Shown in pieces: positions 23,186 to 32,200 of a DNA stretch of 46,423 bases. A program made the translations under genes and the position numbers. Source of the DNA: NVTR01 sp036479015. Its GTDB lineage: Bacteria; Pseudomonadota; Alphaproteobacteria; Rhodobacterales; Rhodobacteraceae. The stretch spans positions 1 to 46,423 of the forward strand of contig JAZGFB010000017.1 of NCBI GenBank assembly GCA_036479015.1. The letters are read 5' to 3'. The notes beneath the pieces are model-generated. The model did no database searches. It had not been told where the DNA came from and worked only from the letters and a program-made list of their open reading frames with translations. Within the stretch, counting starts at the first letter, position 1. Each line of letters starts with the position of its first letter.

Positions 23186-25590
23186 AATTCACCATGAGCT
23201 GGTTGCGCGAGCATTTGGAAACGGATGCGACGGTTGATGAAATCTGTGAGGTCCTGACAGATGTGGGGCTTGAGGTTGAGGGGGTGGAAAACCCGGTTGA
23301 TGCTTTGCGCGATTTTCGCATTGGTTATGTGAAATCGGCGCAAAAGCACCCGGATGCCGACCGTTTAAAGGTGTGTCAGGTGGAAACCGATCAGGGCATC
23401 AAGCAGATCATTTGCGGTGCACCCAATGCGCGCGCTGGCATCACCGTCGTGATTGCCCAGGCGGGTATGTATATTCCGGGGATCGATACCACCATCAAGG
23501 TTGGCAAAATTCGCGGCGTCGAAAGCCACGGCATGATGTGCAGCGAGCGCGAGATGCAGCTAAGCGAAGAGCATGACGGGATTATTGAGCTGGCGTCAGG
23601 CAAAGTTGGTGACAGTTTTGTCGACTGGCTGGCGGCGAATGATCCGGCCAAGGTGGACCCGGTGATCGAGATCGCCATCACACCAAACCGGCCAGATGCG
23701 TTGGGCGTGCGCGGTATTGCGCGGGACTTGGCAGCGCGTGGGCTGGGGGTTTTGAAACCGGCGAAAGTGGCCGATATTGCCGGGGATTTCGCCAGCCCGA
23801 TCAATGTGAGCATTGATAAAGATACTGCCGAGGCAGCGCCGGTGTTCATGGGGCGTATGGTGCGAGGCGTGAAGAACGGGCCAAGCCCAGAGTGGCTACA
23901 GGATCGGCTGCGCGCGGTTGGGCTGCGGCCCATATCGGCGCTGGTGGATGTGACGAACTTTTTTACCTATGATGTGAACCGGCCTTTGCATGTGTTTGAT
24001 GCTGACAAAGTGGTGGGTGATCTGCGGGTGCACCGGGCTGTTGGTGGCGAAGTCATGCTTGGGCTGGACGAAAAGGAACATGTGCTTGCGCAGGGTATGG
24101 TGGTCATTTCGGACGACACGGGCATTGCCAGTATTGCCGGGATCATGGGCGGTTTGCGCACTGGGTGTACGCCAGACACGGTGAATGTGTTTGTCGAGGC
24201 GGCGGTGTGGGAAACCATTCAGATCGCGCGCACGGGCCGGGCGCTAAAGATCAATTCGGATGCGCGCTATCGCAATGAACGCGGCATTGATCCGGGGTTC
24301 AATGCACCCGCGATGGGGCTGGCGGCCCAGATGATTGTGGAACTTTGCGGTGGTGAGGTTTCGCAGGTTGTGACAGCGGGGGCGGTGCCGGATGTGGCCC
24401 GTGCGTATCAGCTGGATACGGACCGCGTGCAATCGCTGGTGGGGATGGAGATCGCGCCGGACGTGCAGCGCGCGACGCTGAGCGCGCTGGGGTTTGTGCT
24501 GGATAGCAATGATATGGCAGCCGTGCCAAGCTGGCGGCCCGATGTTCTGGGTGAGGCTGATCTGGTGGAAGAAATTGCGCGCATCGCGTCCCTAAGCGGG
24601 CTGGTGGGCAAGCCGATGGCGCGCCCCGTGGGCGTGGCCAAGCCGATTCTGACACCGATGCAGAAACGCGAAGGCATTGCGCGCCGTACTGCGGCGGCGC
24701 TGGGGTATAATGAATGCGTGACCTATTCGTTCATTGATGGGGCGTCGGCGGCGCTGTTTGGTGGTGGCGGTGATGCCGTGAAACTGGCCAATCCGATCAG
24801 TTCAGAAATGTCCCATATGCGCCCCGATCTGTTGCCGGGGTTGCTGGCAGCCGCTGCGCGCAATCAGGCGCGCGGGTTCATGGATATGGCACTGTTTGAG
24901 GTCGGGCCAGCGTTTAGCGGAGGCGAGCCGGATGACTACAGGGTTCAGGTGGCCGGGCTGTTGATCGGGCAAAATGGCCCGCGTGATCCCCACGGGGATC
25001 GCCGCCACGTTGATGTGTTTGACGCCAAGGCGGACGCGCAGGCGGTGCTTGCCGCCATCGGGGCACCTGCCAAGGCGCAGGTTCTGCGCGATGCGCCAGA
25101 CTGGTGGCATCCGGGGCGCTCTGGTCGCATTGGGCTGGGGCCGAAAAAGATATTGGCGGTGTTTGGTGAGGTTCACCCAAAGGTGCTGGCGGCGATGGAT
25201 GTGAAGGGCCCGGCGGTGGCGTTCACTGTGTTCCCGGCAGAGGTGCCGTTCCCGCGCAGTAAGTCGGCCACTCGGGCGGCGCTAAAGGTGAATGACTTGC
25301 AAGCAGTTGAGCGTGATTTTGCCTTTGTGGTGGACGCGGGCGTCGAGGCGCTGACGCTGGTGAATGCGGCTGCCGGGGCGGATAAGGCTTTGATCGCCGC
25401 GGTGTCGGTGTTTGACGAATTCAAAGGTATGAAGGCCGAGGCGCAGATGGGCGACGGCAAGAAATCTTTGGCGATATCGGTGCGCTTGCAGCCGATGGAT
25501 GCGACATTGACCGACAAGGATATTGAGGCAGTATCGGCCAAGATTGTCGCCGGGGTTGCCAAGGCCACGGGCGGCGTGCTGCGGGGCTAG
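23182..25590 (+). CDS. pheT: Phenylalanine--tRNA ligase subunit beta
   Basis: An 802-residue subunit. The N-terminal tRNA-binding (EMAP/OB-fold) region covers about 40-150, followed by the B3/B4 editing domain, with VDVTNFFTYDVNRPLHVFDADK (about 250-275), a B5 domain, the catalytic-like core, and a C-terminal ferredoxin-like anticodon-binding domain. It removes mischarged Tyr-tRNA and forms the complex with PheS. The start at 23182 gives MKFTMSWLREHL, the usual N-terminus; the longer frame from 23098 lies in the preceding gene. The start overlaps the TfoX-like stop (ATGA). Confidence 0.97.
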   Translation: MKFTMSWLREHLETDATVDEICEVLTDVGLEVEGVENPVDALRDFRIGYVKSAQKHPDADRLKVCQVETDQGIKQIICGAPNARAGITVVIAQAGMYIPGIDTTIKVGKIRGVESHGMMCSEREMQLSEEHDGIIELASGKVGDSFVDWLAANDPAKVDPVIEIAITPNRPDALGVRGIARDLAARGLGVLKPAKVADIAGDFASPINVSIDKDTAEAAPVFMGRMVRGVKNGPSPEWLQDRLRAVGLRPISALVDVTNFFTYDVNRPLHVFDADKVVGDLRVHRAVGGEVMLGLDEKEHVLAQGMVVISDDTGIASIAGIMGGLRTGCTPDTVNVFVEAAVWETIQIARTGRALKINSDARYRNERGIDPGFNAPAMGLAAQMIVELCGGEVSQVVTAGAVPDVARAYQLDTDRVQSLVGMEIAPDVQRATLSALGFVLDSNDMAAVPSWRPDVLGEADLVEEIARIASLSGLVGKPMARPVGVAKPILTPMQKREGIARRTAAALGYNECVTYSFIDGASAALFGGGGDAVKLANPISSEMSHMRPDLLPGLLAAAARNQARGFMDMALFEVGPAFSGGEPDDYRVQVAGLLIGQNGPRDPHGDRRHVDVFDAKADAQAVLAAIGAPAKAQVLRDAPDWWHPGRSGRIGLGPKKILAVFGEVHPKVLAAMDVKGPAVAFTVFPAEVPFPRSKSATRAALKVNDLQAVERDFAFVVDAGVEALTLVNAAAGADKALIAAVSVFDEFKGMKAEAQMGDGKKSLAISVRLQPMDATLTDKDIEAVSAKIVAGVAKATGGVLRG

Positions 25591-25621
25591 TGTGGGGGTG
25601 ATTTTTCTGCGAAAAATCAAA

Positions 25622-25657
25622 TGCCTGCGGCGCGGATATTTATGGAAAAGAAGAAGG
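25622..25657 (+). repeat. Short intergenic element, copy 2
   Basis: TGCCTGCGGCGCGGATATTT is followed by ATGGAAAAGAAGAAGG. It is the same layout as the copy at 14906 and stands directly before the YtoQ gene, whose ribosome binding region overlaps its purine-rich end. Copies differ at several bases. Confidence 0.5.
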
Positions 25658-25664
25658 GCTTGGG

Positions 25665-26108
25665 ATGAAAATCTATTTGTCAGGTGAAATTCACACCGAC
25701 TGGCGTGAACAGATTATTGACGGGGCCAAGGGGTTGGATGTGTCGTTCAACGCCCCGGTGACGGATCACGCCGCGTCTGATGATTGCGGTGTGGCGATCT
25801 TGGGGGCAGAGGCGGACAAGTTCTGGCATGACCGCAAAGGCGCGCAGCTGAATGCGATCCGCACCCGTAAGGGGATTGCGGATGCCGATGTTGTCGTGGT
25901 GCGCTTTGGTGACAAGTACAAACAGTGGAACGCGGCGTTTGATGCGGGCTATGCGGCGGCGCTGGGCAAATCATTGGTCGTGCTGCACGGTGCTGATCAT
26001 CAGCATGCCTTGAAAGAGGTGGACGCCGCCGCCTTGGCGGTGGCCCAAACCCCCGCCCAGGTGGTTGATATCATACGCTATGTTTTGACGGGTAAGCTGC
26101 CAGTCTAG
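25665..26108 (+). CDS. YtoQ family protein
   Basis: A 147-residue protein matching YtoQ (from Bacillus and many proteobacteria), a small Rossmann-like fold related to nucleoside deoxyribosyltransferase-like proteins. Visible are the start MKIYLSGEIHTDWREQI, the loop FNAPVTDHAASD and the end part ADVVVVRFGDKYKQWNAAFDAGYAAALGK. The role is unknown. It is in the same direction as pheT, after an intergenic repeat element. It converges with the GST gene, 8 bases apart. Confidence 0.88.
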   Translation: MKIYLSGEIHTDWREQIIDGAKGLDVSFNAPVTDHAASDDCGVAILGAEADKFWHDRKGAQLNAIRTRKGIADADVVVVRFGDKYKQWNAAFDAGYAAALGKSLVVLHGADHQHALKEVDAAALAVAQTPAQVVDIIRYVLTGKLPV

Positions 26109-26116
26109 CTGCCAGC

Positions 26117-26815
26117 CTAGCCGTCGATTGCCGGGATCCCTTTGCCCTTTTGCACCGCCGGGCGCGCCTGGAAACGATCCAGGTAGGCCACGGCATTTTC
26201 ATATCTTTCCCAGCCCAATTCCTGGGTCGCGCCGTAAAAGCTTAGGGTGTCCAGCCAGGGCGCGATGGCGATATCGGCGATGGAATAGCTGCCGGTGATC
26301 CAGTCGCGGGTTTCCAGTTGTCGGTTGATGACATTTAGCAGGCGTTTGGTTTCGGCAAGGTAGCGTTCGACCGGGCGTTCGTCTTCGATCTCGGATCCGG
26401 CGAATTTGTAGAAATAGCCAAGTTGGCCGAACATCGGGCCAACGCCGCCCATTTGGAACATCAGCCATTGCAGGGTTTCATAGCGCCCCTTGGCGTCGCG
26501 GGGCAGCAGTTGTCCGGACTTTTCGGCCAGATAGATCAGGATAGCGCCGCTTTCAAACAGGGAGATCGGCGCGCCATCGGGGCCGTTTGGGTCTATGATC
26601 GCCGGGATCTTGTTGTTCGGGTTCAGCGATAGAAAATCGGGCGTGTTCACCTCGCCCATGATGCTGACTGTGTGGGCTTCATAGGGCAGGCCGGTTTCTT
26701 CCAGCATGATCGAGACTTTGACACCGTTGGGTGTTGGAAACGAATAAAGCTGGATCACGCTTGGGTCTTTGGCGGGCCAGCGTTTGCTGATTGGGTGATT
26801 TAACAGATGCTTCAT
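26117..26815 (-). CDS. Glutathione S-transferase family protein
   Basis: A 232-residue GST with an N-terminal thioredoxin-like domain (about 18-105; SFPTPNGVKVSIMLEETGLPYE, then the glutathione-binding NNKIPAI and FESGAILIYL) and a helical C-terminal domain. The sequence resembles the YghU/YfcG or Ure2-like group, which act as disulfide-bond reductases of glutathione. Catalysis would use an Asn or Thr near the first loop, not a cysteine. The first 18 residues are an unusual N-terminal extension, so the true start may be internal (for example near VIQLYSF). Substrate unknown. Confidence 0.85.
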   Translation of the reverse strand: MKHLLNHPISKRWPAKDPSVIQLYSFPTPNGVKVSIMLEETGLPYEAHTVSIMGEVNTPDFLSLNPNNKIPAIIDPNGPDGAPISLFESGAILIYLAEKSGQLLPRDAKGRYETLQWLMFQMGGVGPMFGQLGYFYKFAGSEIEDERPVERYLAETKRLLNVINRQLETRDWITGSYSIADIAIAPWLDTLSFYGATQELGWERYENAVAYLDRFQARPAVQKGKGIPAIDG

Positions 26816-26958
26816 GGAGTGTCCCTTGGGTGTTCCTTGGGGGACACATAATGGTTAATATTTTGTAAAAAAGGTGATCACATACACATGTTTGTGATAC
26901 TTTGCGCGAATATGCGTGAACAATTGCGTACGGAGCAAACCGACAGTGGAGCACTATC

Positions 26959-27339
26959 ATGATTAAAGAATTTAAAGATTTCATCGCCAAGGGTAATGTC
27001 ATGGACATGGCCGTTGGTATCATTATCGGGGCGGCGTTCACGGCTATTGTCGGCTCATTGGTCGCTGATCTGATCAACCCGATCATCAGCCTGGCCATGG
27101 GCGGGATTGATTTCTCAACTATGGGTATTCAGCTGAGCGAAGGCGAAGATGGGGCGGTGTTTGCCTATGGTAAATTCATCATGGCGATCATCAACTTTAT
27201 CATCATCGCGTTTGTGGTGTTCATGCTGGTTAGGGCTGTGAACAAAACCAAAAAGGCCGAAGAAGAAGCGCCAGCCGCTGATCCGGGCCCCAGCGACAAC
27301 GATTTGCTGAAAGAGATCGCAGCAGCGCTGAAGAAGTAA
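26959..27339 (+). CDS. mscL: Large-conductance mechanosensitive channel
   Basis: A 126-residue channel that opens when the membrane is stretched, releasing solutes during hypo-osmotic shock. The N-terminus MIKEFKDFIAKGNVMDMAVG and the pore helix GIIIGAAFTAIVGSLVADLI are textbook. The second helix FIMAIINFIIIAFVVFMLVRAVN follows, and the C-terminal bundle starts at KKAEEEAP. Length is normal. It is divergent from the GST gene. A strong terminator follows. Confidence 0.97.
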   Translation: MIKEFKDFIAKGNVMDMAVGIIIGAAFTAIVGSLVADLINPIISLAMGGIDFSTMGIQLSEGEDGAVFAYGKFIMAIINFIIIAFVVFMLVRAVNKTKKAEEEAPAADPGPSDNDLLKEIAAALKK

Positions 27340-27360
27340 GCGTTACGCTACAGGAATTGG

Positions 27361-27391
27361 AAGGGCCCGCCGGTTTGGTGGGCCTTTTTTG
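27361..27391 (+). terminator. Rho-independent terminator after mscL
   Basis: GCCCGCC-GGTTT-GGTGGGC forms a 7-bp stem (one G-T pair) with AAG/CTT at the base and ends in TTTTTT. It would stop mscL transcription before the LysR gene. Confidence 0.85.
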
Positions 27392-27473
27392 TTGGGGGTG
27401 TGGGGGTAATCAACACTTTAGCTGCAACAGCGCCAGGTCCCGTGACAACGGCAACCGTGTCTGATATTTTTCA

Positions 27474-28364
27474 ATGATGGATCGCAAAACCACAAAATTT
27501 GACTGGAACCGGGCGCGGGCCTTTTTGGCCACGGCTGAAGAAGGGTCACTGTCTGCGGCCGCGCGCGCACTTGGTATGGCGCAACCGACGCTTAGCCGGC
27601 AGGTGGCCGCCCTGGAAGCAGAAATCGGGGTGGTGCTTTTTGAGCGGGTTGGCCAGGGGTTAAGCCTAACCCCCAGCGGTATGGAATTACTGGATCATGT
27701 CCGCGCCATGGGCGAGGCGGCAAACGGGTTTGCCCTGGGGTCTTTCGGGCGATCACAGGGGATGACCGGGCAGGTCAGTATTTCGGCCAGCGAAATATGT
27801 GCCGCGTATATGATGCCGCCGATCCTGCGCAAATTGCGACAACAGGAGCCGGGGATTGAGATCGTTCTGAATGCGACGGTCAGAATATCGGATTTACGTC
27901 GGCGCGAAGCGGATATTGCGATCCGAAATGTTCGACCGGTCGAACCGGATCTGATTGCCAAGAAGGTGACAGAAGTTGCGGTCAGGTTTTATGCAACGCC
28001 GGAATACATCAAAAAAATGGGCCACCCGGCATCTTTGAAAGACCTGCGGGGTGCCGAATTTATTAACCACGAAGACAGCGAAATGTATGCAGAGTTTTTG
28101 GCGGCACTGGGGGGTGACCGGGACGAGATAAGTTTCCCAATTATCGCCGAAAATAACATGATTACCTGGGAATTGGTGAAATCCGGGCTGGGAATTAGTT
28201 TGTGGGACAGCAAGTACGGCGATGCCGAGCCTTTGGTGGAACGTGTTTTCCCGGATGCTGAACCGTTGATGTTTCCCCTTTGGCTGGTGGCGCATCGGGA
28301 ACTGAAATCAAACCCACGCATCCGGTTCGTGTTTGATCTGTTGGCTGCCGAACTATCCAAGTAG
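27474..28364 (+). CDS. LysR family transcriptional regulator
   Basis: A 296-residue regulator with an N-terminal winged HTH (about residues 10-68; FLATAEEGSLSAAARALGMAQPTLSRQVAALE) and a periplasmic-binding-like effector domain from about 95. The HTH is a clear LysR_HTH. The effector and targets are unknown. A DUF4386 gene follows in the same direction after 84 bases and could be its target. The start ATG ATG at 27474 is preceded by a T-rich spacer with no strong ribosome binding site. Confidence 0.9.
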   Translation: MMDRKTTKFDWNRARAFLATAEEGSLSAAARALGMAQPTLSRQVAALEAEIGVVLFERVGQGLSLTPSGMELLDHVRAMGEAANGFALGSFGRSQGMTGQVSISASEICAAYMMPPILRKLRQQEPGIEIVLNATVRISDLRRREADIAIRNVRPVEPDLIAKKVTEVAVRFYATPEYIKKMGHPASLKDLRGAEFINHEDSEMYAEFLAALGGDRDEISFPIIAENNMITWELVKSGLGISLWDSKYGDAEPLVERVFPDAEPLMFPLWLVAHRELKSNPRIRFVFDLLAAELSK

Positions 28365-28448
28365 CATGCAAATCCGCATACTTCATATGAACATTTAGGT
28401 AATTCATTTGGGACGCCGGTTCCCCTAGTCAGTGCTCAATCCAATTCA

Positions 28449-29162
28449 ATGGTTGAGGAACTGAAGATGACACATGTTACAAACGACACAAAAGTTGCCG
28501 GGCTTTCGATCAAGGGCTTTGCCCGGTTGACGGGGTTCATGTATTTTCTGCTGATACCGCTTGGGGTGATTGGGATAATGTATATTCCAACGCTGGTGGT
28601 GGCGGGTGATCTGGACGCGACCATTGCAAATATTTCGGCAAACAGCGGCATGTTCAAATTGTCTATGCTGACGGCGTTACTGGTGCAGATAGTCCATATC
28701 ATCGTGGCGCTGATGCTGTACCGCCTGTTCCTGCCGGTAAACCGGACCATGGCAAGGCTGTTGGTTCTGATGTCGATGCTTGGCGTGCCGATCGCGCTGT
28801 TAAATGAGATGAACAATGGCGCGGTGCTGTTGGTTCTGGGCAATCCAGACTTGTCAAACTCTTTGGTGGCTTTGTTTCTGGGCACCCACCAATACGGCAT
28901 CATGATTGTGGGGATTTTCTGGGGTTTCTGGCTGTTTCCAATGGGATACCTTGCCTACAAATCCAATTTTATGCCCAAAATCATTGGTATTGCATTGATG
29001 GTTGGCTGTTTTGGCTATGTGGCGGATAGCTTCATCTACATGGTCGCCCCGGATTTCGGATTTCAGTTCGCCCTGTTCCTGTTCATCGGCGAAGTGATGA
29101 TAACATTCTGGTTGCTGATCATGGGTGTGGATGAAGAAAAATGGCAGGCATGGGGCGCATAG
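28449..29162 (+). CDS. DUF4386 family membrane protein
   Basis: A 237-residue protein with about six predicted membrane helices (from residue 28 on) and little soluble sequence, consistent with the DUF4386 family. The N-terminus KVAGLSIKGFARLTGFMYFLLIPLG, the central NNGAVLLVLGNPDLSNSLV and the GTHQYGIMIVGIFWGFWLFPMGYL segment are typical. Function unknown. The ATG at 28449 or the one at 28467 (MTHVTND) may be the start; GAGGAACTGAAG precedes the latter. A LysR regulator gene lies upstream. Confidence 0.83.
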   Translation: MVEELKMTHVTNDTKVAGLSIKGFARLTGFMYFLLIPLGVIGIMYIPTLVVAGDLDATIANISANSGMFKLSMLTALLVQIVHIIVALMLYRLFLPVNRTMARLLVLMSMLGVPIALLNEMNNGAVLLVLGNPDLSNSLVALFLGTHQYGIMIVGIFWGFWLFPMGYLAYKSNFMPKIIGIALMVGCFGYVADSFIYMVAPDFGFQFALFLFIGEVMITFWLLIMGVDEEKWQAWGA

Positions 29163-29181
29163 CAGCGCCGAGTTTGCCCAC

Positions 29182-29221
29182 GGCCCGCCACCACGCCAAT
29201 CTGGCTATGTGGTGGCGGGCC
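29182..29221. terminator. Long perfect inverted repeat after DUF4386 (terminator-like)
   Basis: GGCCCGCCACCAC (29182-29194) pairs perfectly over 13 bases with GTGGTGGCGGGCC (29209-29221), and the loop contains a small GCCA-ATC-TGGC hairpin. Beyond a single mismatch the pairing continues four more bases. There is no T-tract, so it may be a Rho-assisted terminator or mRNA end protector separating DUF4386 from the AT-richer genes downstream. Confidence 0.65.
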
Positions 29222-29335
29222 ATGGGGGGCGGGCACAATTATTTAGTCAAATAGGTATGATAAGATTCGTATTGCTCTCACTGATATATGCTGAAAACAA
29301 GTGGGCAGAAATATCAAGTGAATGGGATCTAGATT

Positions 29336-30109
29336 GTGGTTGACCGAATTTTTCAGATATTGATCACCGATGGGCAGGTGGATGAATCCAAGTTTTCTGA
29401 AGAACTTGTCCGCAACATTTCATCTTTCAGGAGCATGTACCCTGACGCGCGTTATAACCGGTACGAAAACCAGGAAATTATTGAATTTCTGTCGCAGTGT
29501 TTTTCAGATGATGTTTTGGCTGCCTACCAGGGTATGGCTCCCTATGCCTTTAAATCGGATCTGGCGCGCTATTGTTATTTGTACGAATATGGCGGGCTTT
29601 ATTCGGATCTTTCATATTTGCACATTCGTAAAATAAAACCGCAAAAGAAAACCAATATGATTTTGTTTCGGGACATTCCCATCCACCCGCCCTGGGCCAC
29701 AAGCATTTCAGTCATGTTTGCCAAGCCTAAGTCACCGGCACTTGCGCGTGCGATCAGCAGAATAGTGGAACATCATAAGTCACAATATTATGGCCTTACA
29801 CCGCTAGACCCAACCGGCCCTTACATGTTTGGCCGTGTTTTATCGGAAGTGGATGATTGGATGTCGACAGTATTTGGCGACTCTCGTTTGTTGTCACGTG
29901 AACAGGGGGGGCGGCCTAACATTGCTAAGGTGCTGCCAACCGGTGAAATAATAGCAATTAGAAACAAATTTAATGACAGTTCGATTGATGAGATGATCGG
30001 CGGGCATTCCAACAATTATTCCGATATCTGGCACGCTAAACAGGTTTGGGGTGAAGCCGGGAAAATCACGAAAATTGCCAGCAAGTTTGGCGCAATATTT
30101 GGCCGTTAA
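29336..30109 (+). CDS. GT32-like glycosyltransferase (capsule/OCH1 type)
   Basis: A 257-residue protein with the glycosyltransferase-32 signature YAFKSDLARYCYLYEYGGLY followed by SDLS (residues 70-93). The usual DxD metal site is D91-L-S93, with Ser in place of the second Asp. These enzymes transfer sugars to surface polysaccharides or lipids using nucleotide sugars. The start is GTG at 29336, since a stop codon lies two codons before. Base composition is A+T richer than the window average. A dioxygenase-like gene follows 124 bases after and is of similar composition. Confidence 0.78.
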   Translation: MVDRIFQILITDGQVDESKFSEELVRNISSFRSMYPDARYNRYENQEIIEFLSQCFSDDVLAAYQGMAPYAFKSDLARYCYLYEYGGLYSDLSYLHIRKIKPQKKTNMILFRDIPIHPPWATSISVMFAKPKSPALARAISRIVEHHKSQYYGLTPLDPTGPYMFGRVLSEVDDWMSTVFGDSRLLSREQGGRPNIAKVLPTGEIIAIRNKFNDSSIDEMIGGHSNNYSDIWHAKQVWGEAGKITKIASKFGAIFGR

Positions 30110-30233
30110 TGCGCATTGATTTTGCCGGGCGCTGGGCCGAATAATTACTTGCGGAATGATGCCTGCGGACTGTATCGGTGGCGGGCAGAGCGTTGGCTGG
30201 TTTGAACACGCTGCCGGTAGGGGAGCGGTGAAT

Positions 30234-30959
30234 ATGGAAAAACAAACTGTGCGCCTGGAAGCTGATGGTTTCTGTGTTGTTAAGGGCGTATTTTCCCCTG
30301 ATAAGATTGCGAATTTCAGAGATATCTTAACACAAAATTTGGACGAAATGGGTCAGACAAGGAATGTTGCACATTCCTTTCACCTTGCAGGATTTCATCG
30401 GTTTTCAAAATTTGACTGGGTGACCGAGCAAATAGAGACAAACCCGGCTATTTTAGATTTCTTAAGGGACTATTATTGTGGCTCCAGCTTTTCCACACTT
30501 GGGCTAAGCGACATTACCATAAACCGGTCCCAGCAATGGCACACTGATTTGTTACGCGGGCAGTACGCGAAATATCTGGATGGGGTGAACCCATGGGCGC
30601 GCCCCAAAGGCGATTGCATCAAAGCCCTGGTGTATTTGCAAAACGGCAAGAGTCTTCGAATTGTACAGAATTCGCACCGTTATCCGTCACCATTTGATGA
30701 CCGTGCGATTGCTGATGTGGCGCAGGCCAAAAATGTTACCCAGCTTAGTGTGCGTGCCGGGGATGTTGTGATGCTGGATATAAGAGCCATCCACCGCGGT
30801 TCTACGGATGCAGAGATGAGTGATCCGAAATTAAGTGAAAATCCTAAAATTCTTCTGTCGACGGTTTTTGGCAGAACCAAATCTGCATTTAGTGAAGCGA
30901 TGCGGATTGGCAATGCCGACAGGATGCAGGATTGGGATAGCAACTATATTCAGCTCTGA
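30234..30959 (+). CDS. Phytanoyl-CoA dioxygenase family protein (Fe(II)/2-oxoglutarate-type)
   Basis: A 241-residue protein with the double-stranded beta-helix iron site: HTD (H103, D105) and the distal histidine H187 in AIHRGS. These enzymes use Fe(II), 2-oxoglutarate and oxygen to hydroxylate small molecules, sugars or acyl chains. The start at 30234 is chosen because GGGGAGCGG is 6-14 bases upstream; the frame is open to 30156. It follows the GT32-like gene and ends 5 bases from the convergent ald. Substrate unknown; a sugar or lipid modified by the neighbour is a guess. Confidence 0.8.
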   Translation: MEKQTVRLEADGFCVVKGVFSPDKIANFRDILTQNLDEMGQTRNVAHSFHLAGFHRFSKFDWVTEQIETNPAILDFLRDYYCGSSFSTLGLSDITINRSQQWHTDLLRGQYAKYLDGVNPWARPKGDCIKALVYLQNGKSLRIVQNSHRYPSPFDDRAIADVAQAKNVTQLSVRAGDVVMLDIRAIHRGSTDAEMSDPKLSENPKILLSTVFGRTKSAFSEAMRIGNADRMQDWDSNYIQL

Positions 30960-30964
30960 CCAGT

Positions 30965-32083
30965 CTACTGCTTTAACGCCAACCCTGGCGACAACACATC
31001 AATGCCAAGCGCTTTGCCAACCGCATAGTACGTCAGCTGCCCGGCATGCACATTCAGCCCGTTCAGCAGGTGTTCATCATCTTCGCAGGCCTGTTTCCAG
31101 CCCTTGTCGGCCAGCGCCAGCATGAACGGCATAGTGGCGTTGCCAAGCGCAATGGTGGACGTGCGGGCCACGGCACCGGGCATGTTGGCGACGCAGTAAT
31201 GCATGATGCCGTCGACTTCATAAATCGGATCATGGTGGGTGGTGGCGTGGCTGGTTTCAAAGCAGCCGCCCTGATCAATGGCCACGTCCACCAGCACCGC
31301 GCCGGGCTTCATTTCGGACAGTTGCGCGCGCGATATCAGCTTGGGGGCCTCGGCGCCGGGGACCAGAACGGCACCGATGACCATGTCAGCCTCGCGCACC
31401 AGATCAATGGTGTTGCCGGCTGATGCGTAGGAGTTTTTAAAGTCGCGCCCGAACACATCATCAAGGTACCTAAGCCGGGGCAGGTAGCGGTCTAGCACGG
31501 TAACATCTGCCCCCATGCCAGCCGCGATGCGTGCGGCGTGGGTTCCAACAACGCCGCCACCGATCACGACCACGCGGGCCGGGCCAACACCTGGGACGCC
31601 GCCCATAAGTACACCGCGCCCGCCATTGGCCTTTTGCAGGGTCCAGCTGCCGACCTGGGGGGCAAGCCGTCCGGCAACTTCGGACATGGGGGCCAGCAGG
31701 GGCAACCCGCCGCCAGCTGCTGTGACGGTTTCATAGGCGATGGCGGTGCAGCCGCTTTGCATCAGATCGCGGGTTTGATCCGGGTCGGGTGCCAGGTGCA
31801 GGTACGTAAACAACACCTGACCCGGGCGCAGCATTTTGCGCTCGCCTGCCTGGGGTTCTTTGACCTTAACGATCATGTCGGCCCATTCAAAAACCTCGGC
31901 GGCGGTGTCAGCAACGCGGGCACCGGCATCGATGTAATCTTGATCCGGGAACCCGGCACCAATACCGCCGTTCTTTTCCACCAGCACATCATGGCCGTGA
32001 CTGATGGCTTCGCGCGCTGCATTTGGTGTCAGGCCAGTGCGAAATTCCTGGGGTTTGATTTCTTTTGGGCAACCGATTTTCAT
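30965..32083 (-). CDS. ald: Alanine dehydrogenase
   Basis: A 372-residue NAD-dependent enzyme converting L-alanine to pyruvate and ammonia, or the reverse. Substrate-binding R15 (QEFRTGL), K75 (KVKEP) and H96 (YLHLAPD) are present, and the Rossmann motif GGGVVGTHAARIA (about 175-187) follows. C-terminal segments match the family. Length is normal. It is divergent from an Lrp-type gene, the usual arrangement for alanine-induced regulation. Its end is 5 bases from the dioxygenase gene. Confidence 0.97.
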   Translation of the reverse strand: MKIGCPKEIKPQEFRTGLTPNAAREAISHGHDVLVEKNGGIGAGFPDQDYIDAGARVADTAAEVFEWADMIVKVKEPQAGERKMLRPGQVLFTYLHLAPDPDQTRDLMQSGCTAIAYETVTAAGGGLPLLAPMSEVAGRLAPQVGSWTLQKANGGRGVLMGGVPGVGPARVVVIGGGVVGTHAARIAAGMGADVTVLDRYLPRLRYLDDVFGRDFKNSYASAGNTIDLVREADMVIGAVLVPGAEAPKLISRAQLSEMKPGAVLVDVAIDQGGCFETSHATTHHDPIYEVDGIMHYCVANMPGAVARTSTIALGNATMPFMLALADKGWKQACEDDEHLLNGLNVHAGQLTYYAVGKALGIDVLSPGLALKQ

Positions 32084-32174
32084 GGGGCGTTCTCCGATTT
32101 CTGTTCAACTTTTCGCCAGTATCGTCGGGGTTAGGGCGGATTTTTTGAAATTGTGCTGGTCAGCTGTTGGAAAT

Positions 32175-32200
32175 TTGGGCATATCTTGCAAAAGTTGGGC
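32175..32200 (+). promoter_or_regulatory. Direct repeats in the ald/Lrp intergenic region (possible Lrp sites)
   Basis: TTGGGC occurs at 32175 and 32195, 20 bases apart (about two helical turns). TTGC...GCAA also occurs between them. The spacing on one face of the helix is what an Lrp-type octamer would use for autoregulation and for ald control. The motif is not a known consensus; inference from place and spacing. Confidence 0.35.

Noticed and set aside
29125..29343. 72-codon frame overlapping the DUF4386 end and the GT32 start
   Set aside because: Runs through the long inverted repeat and has no ribosome binding site or domain.
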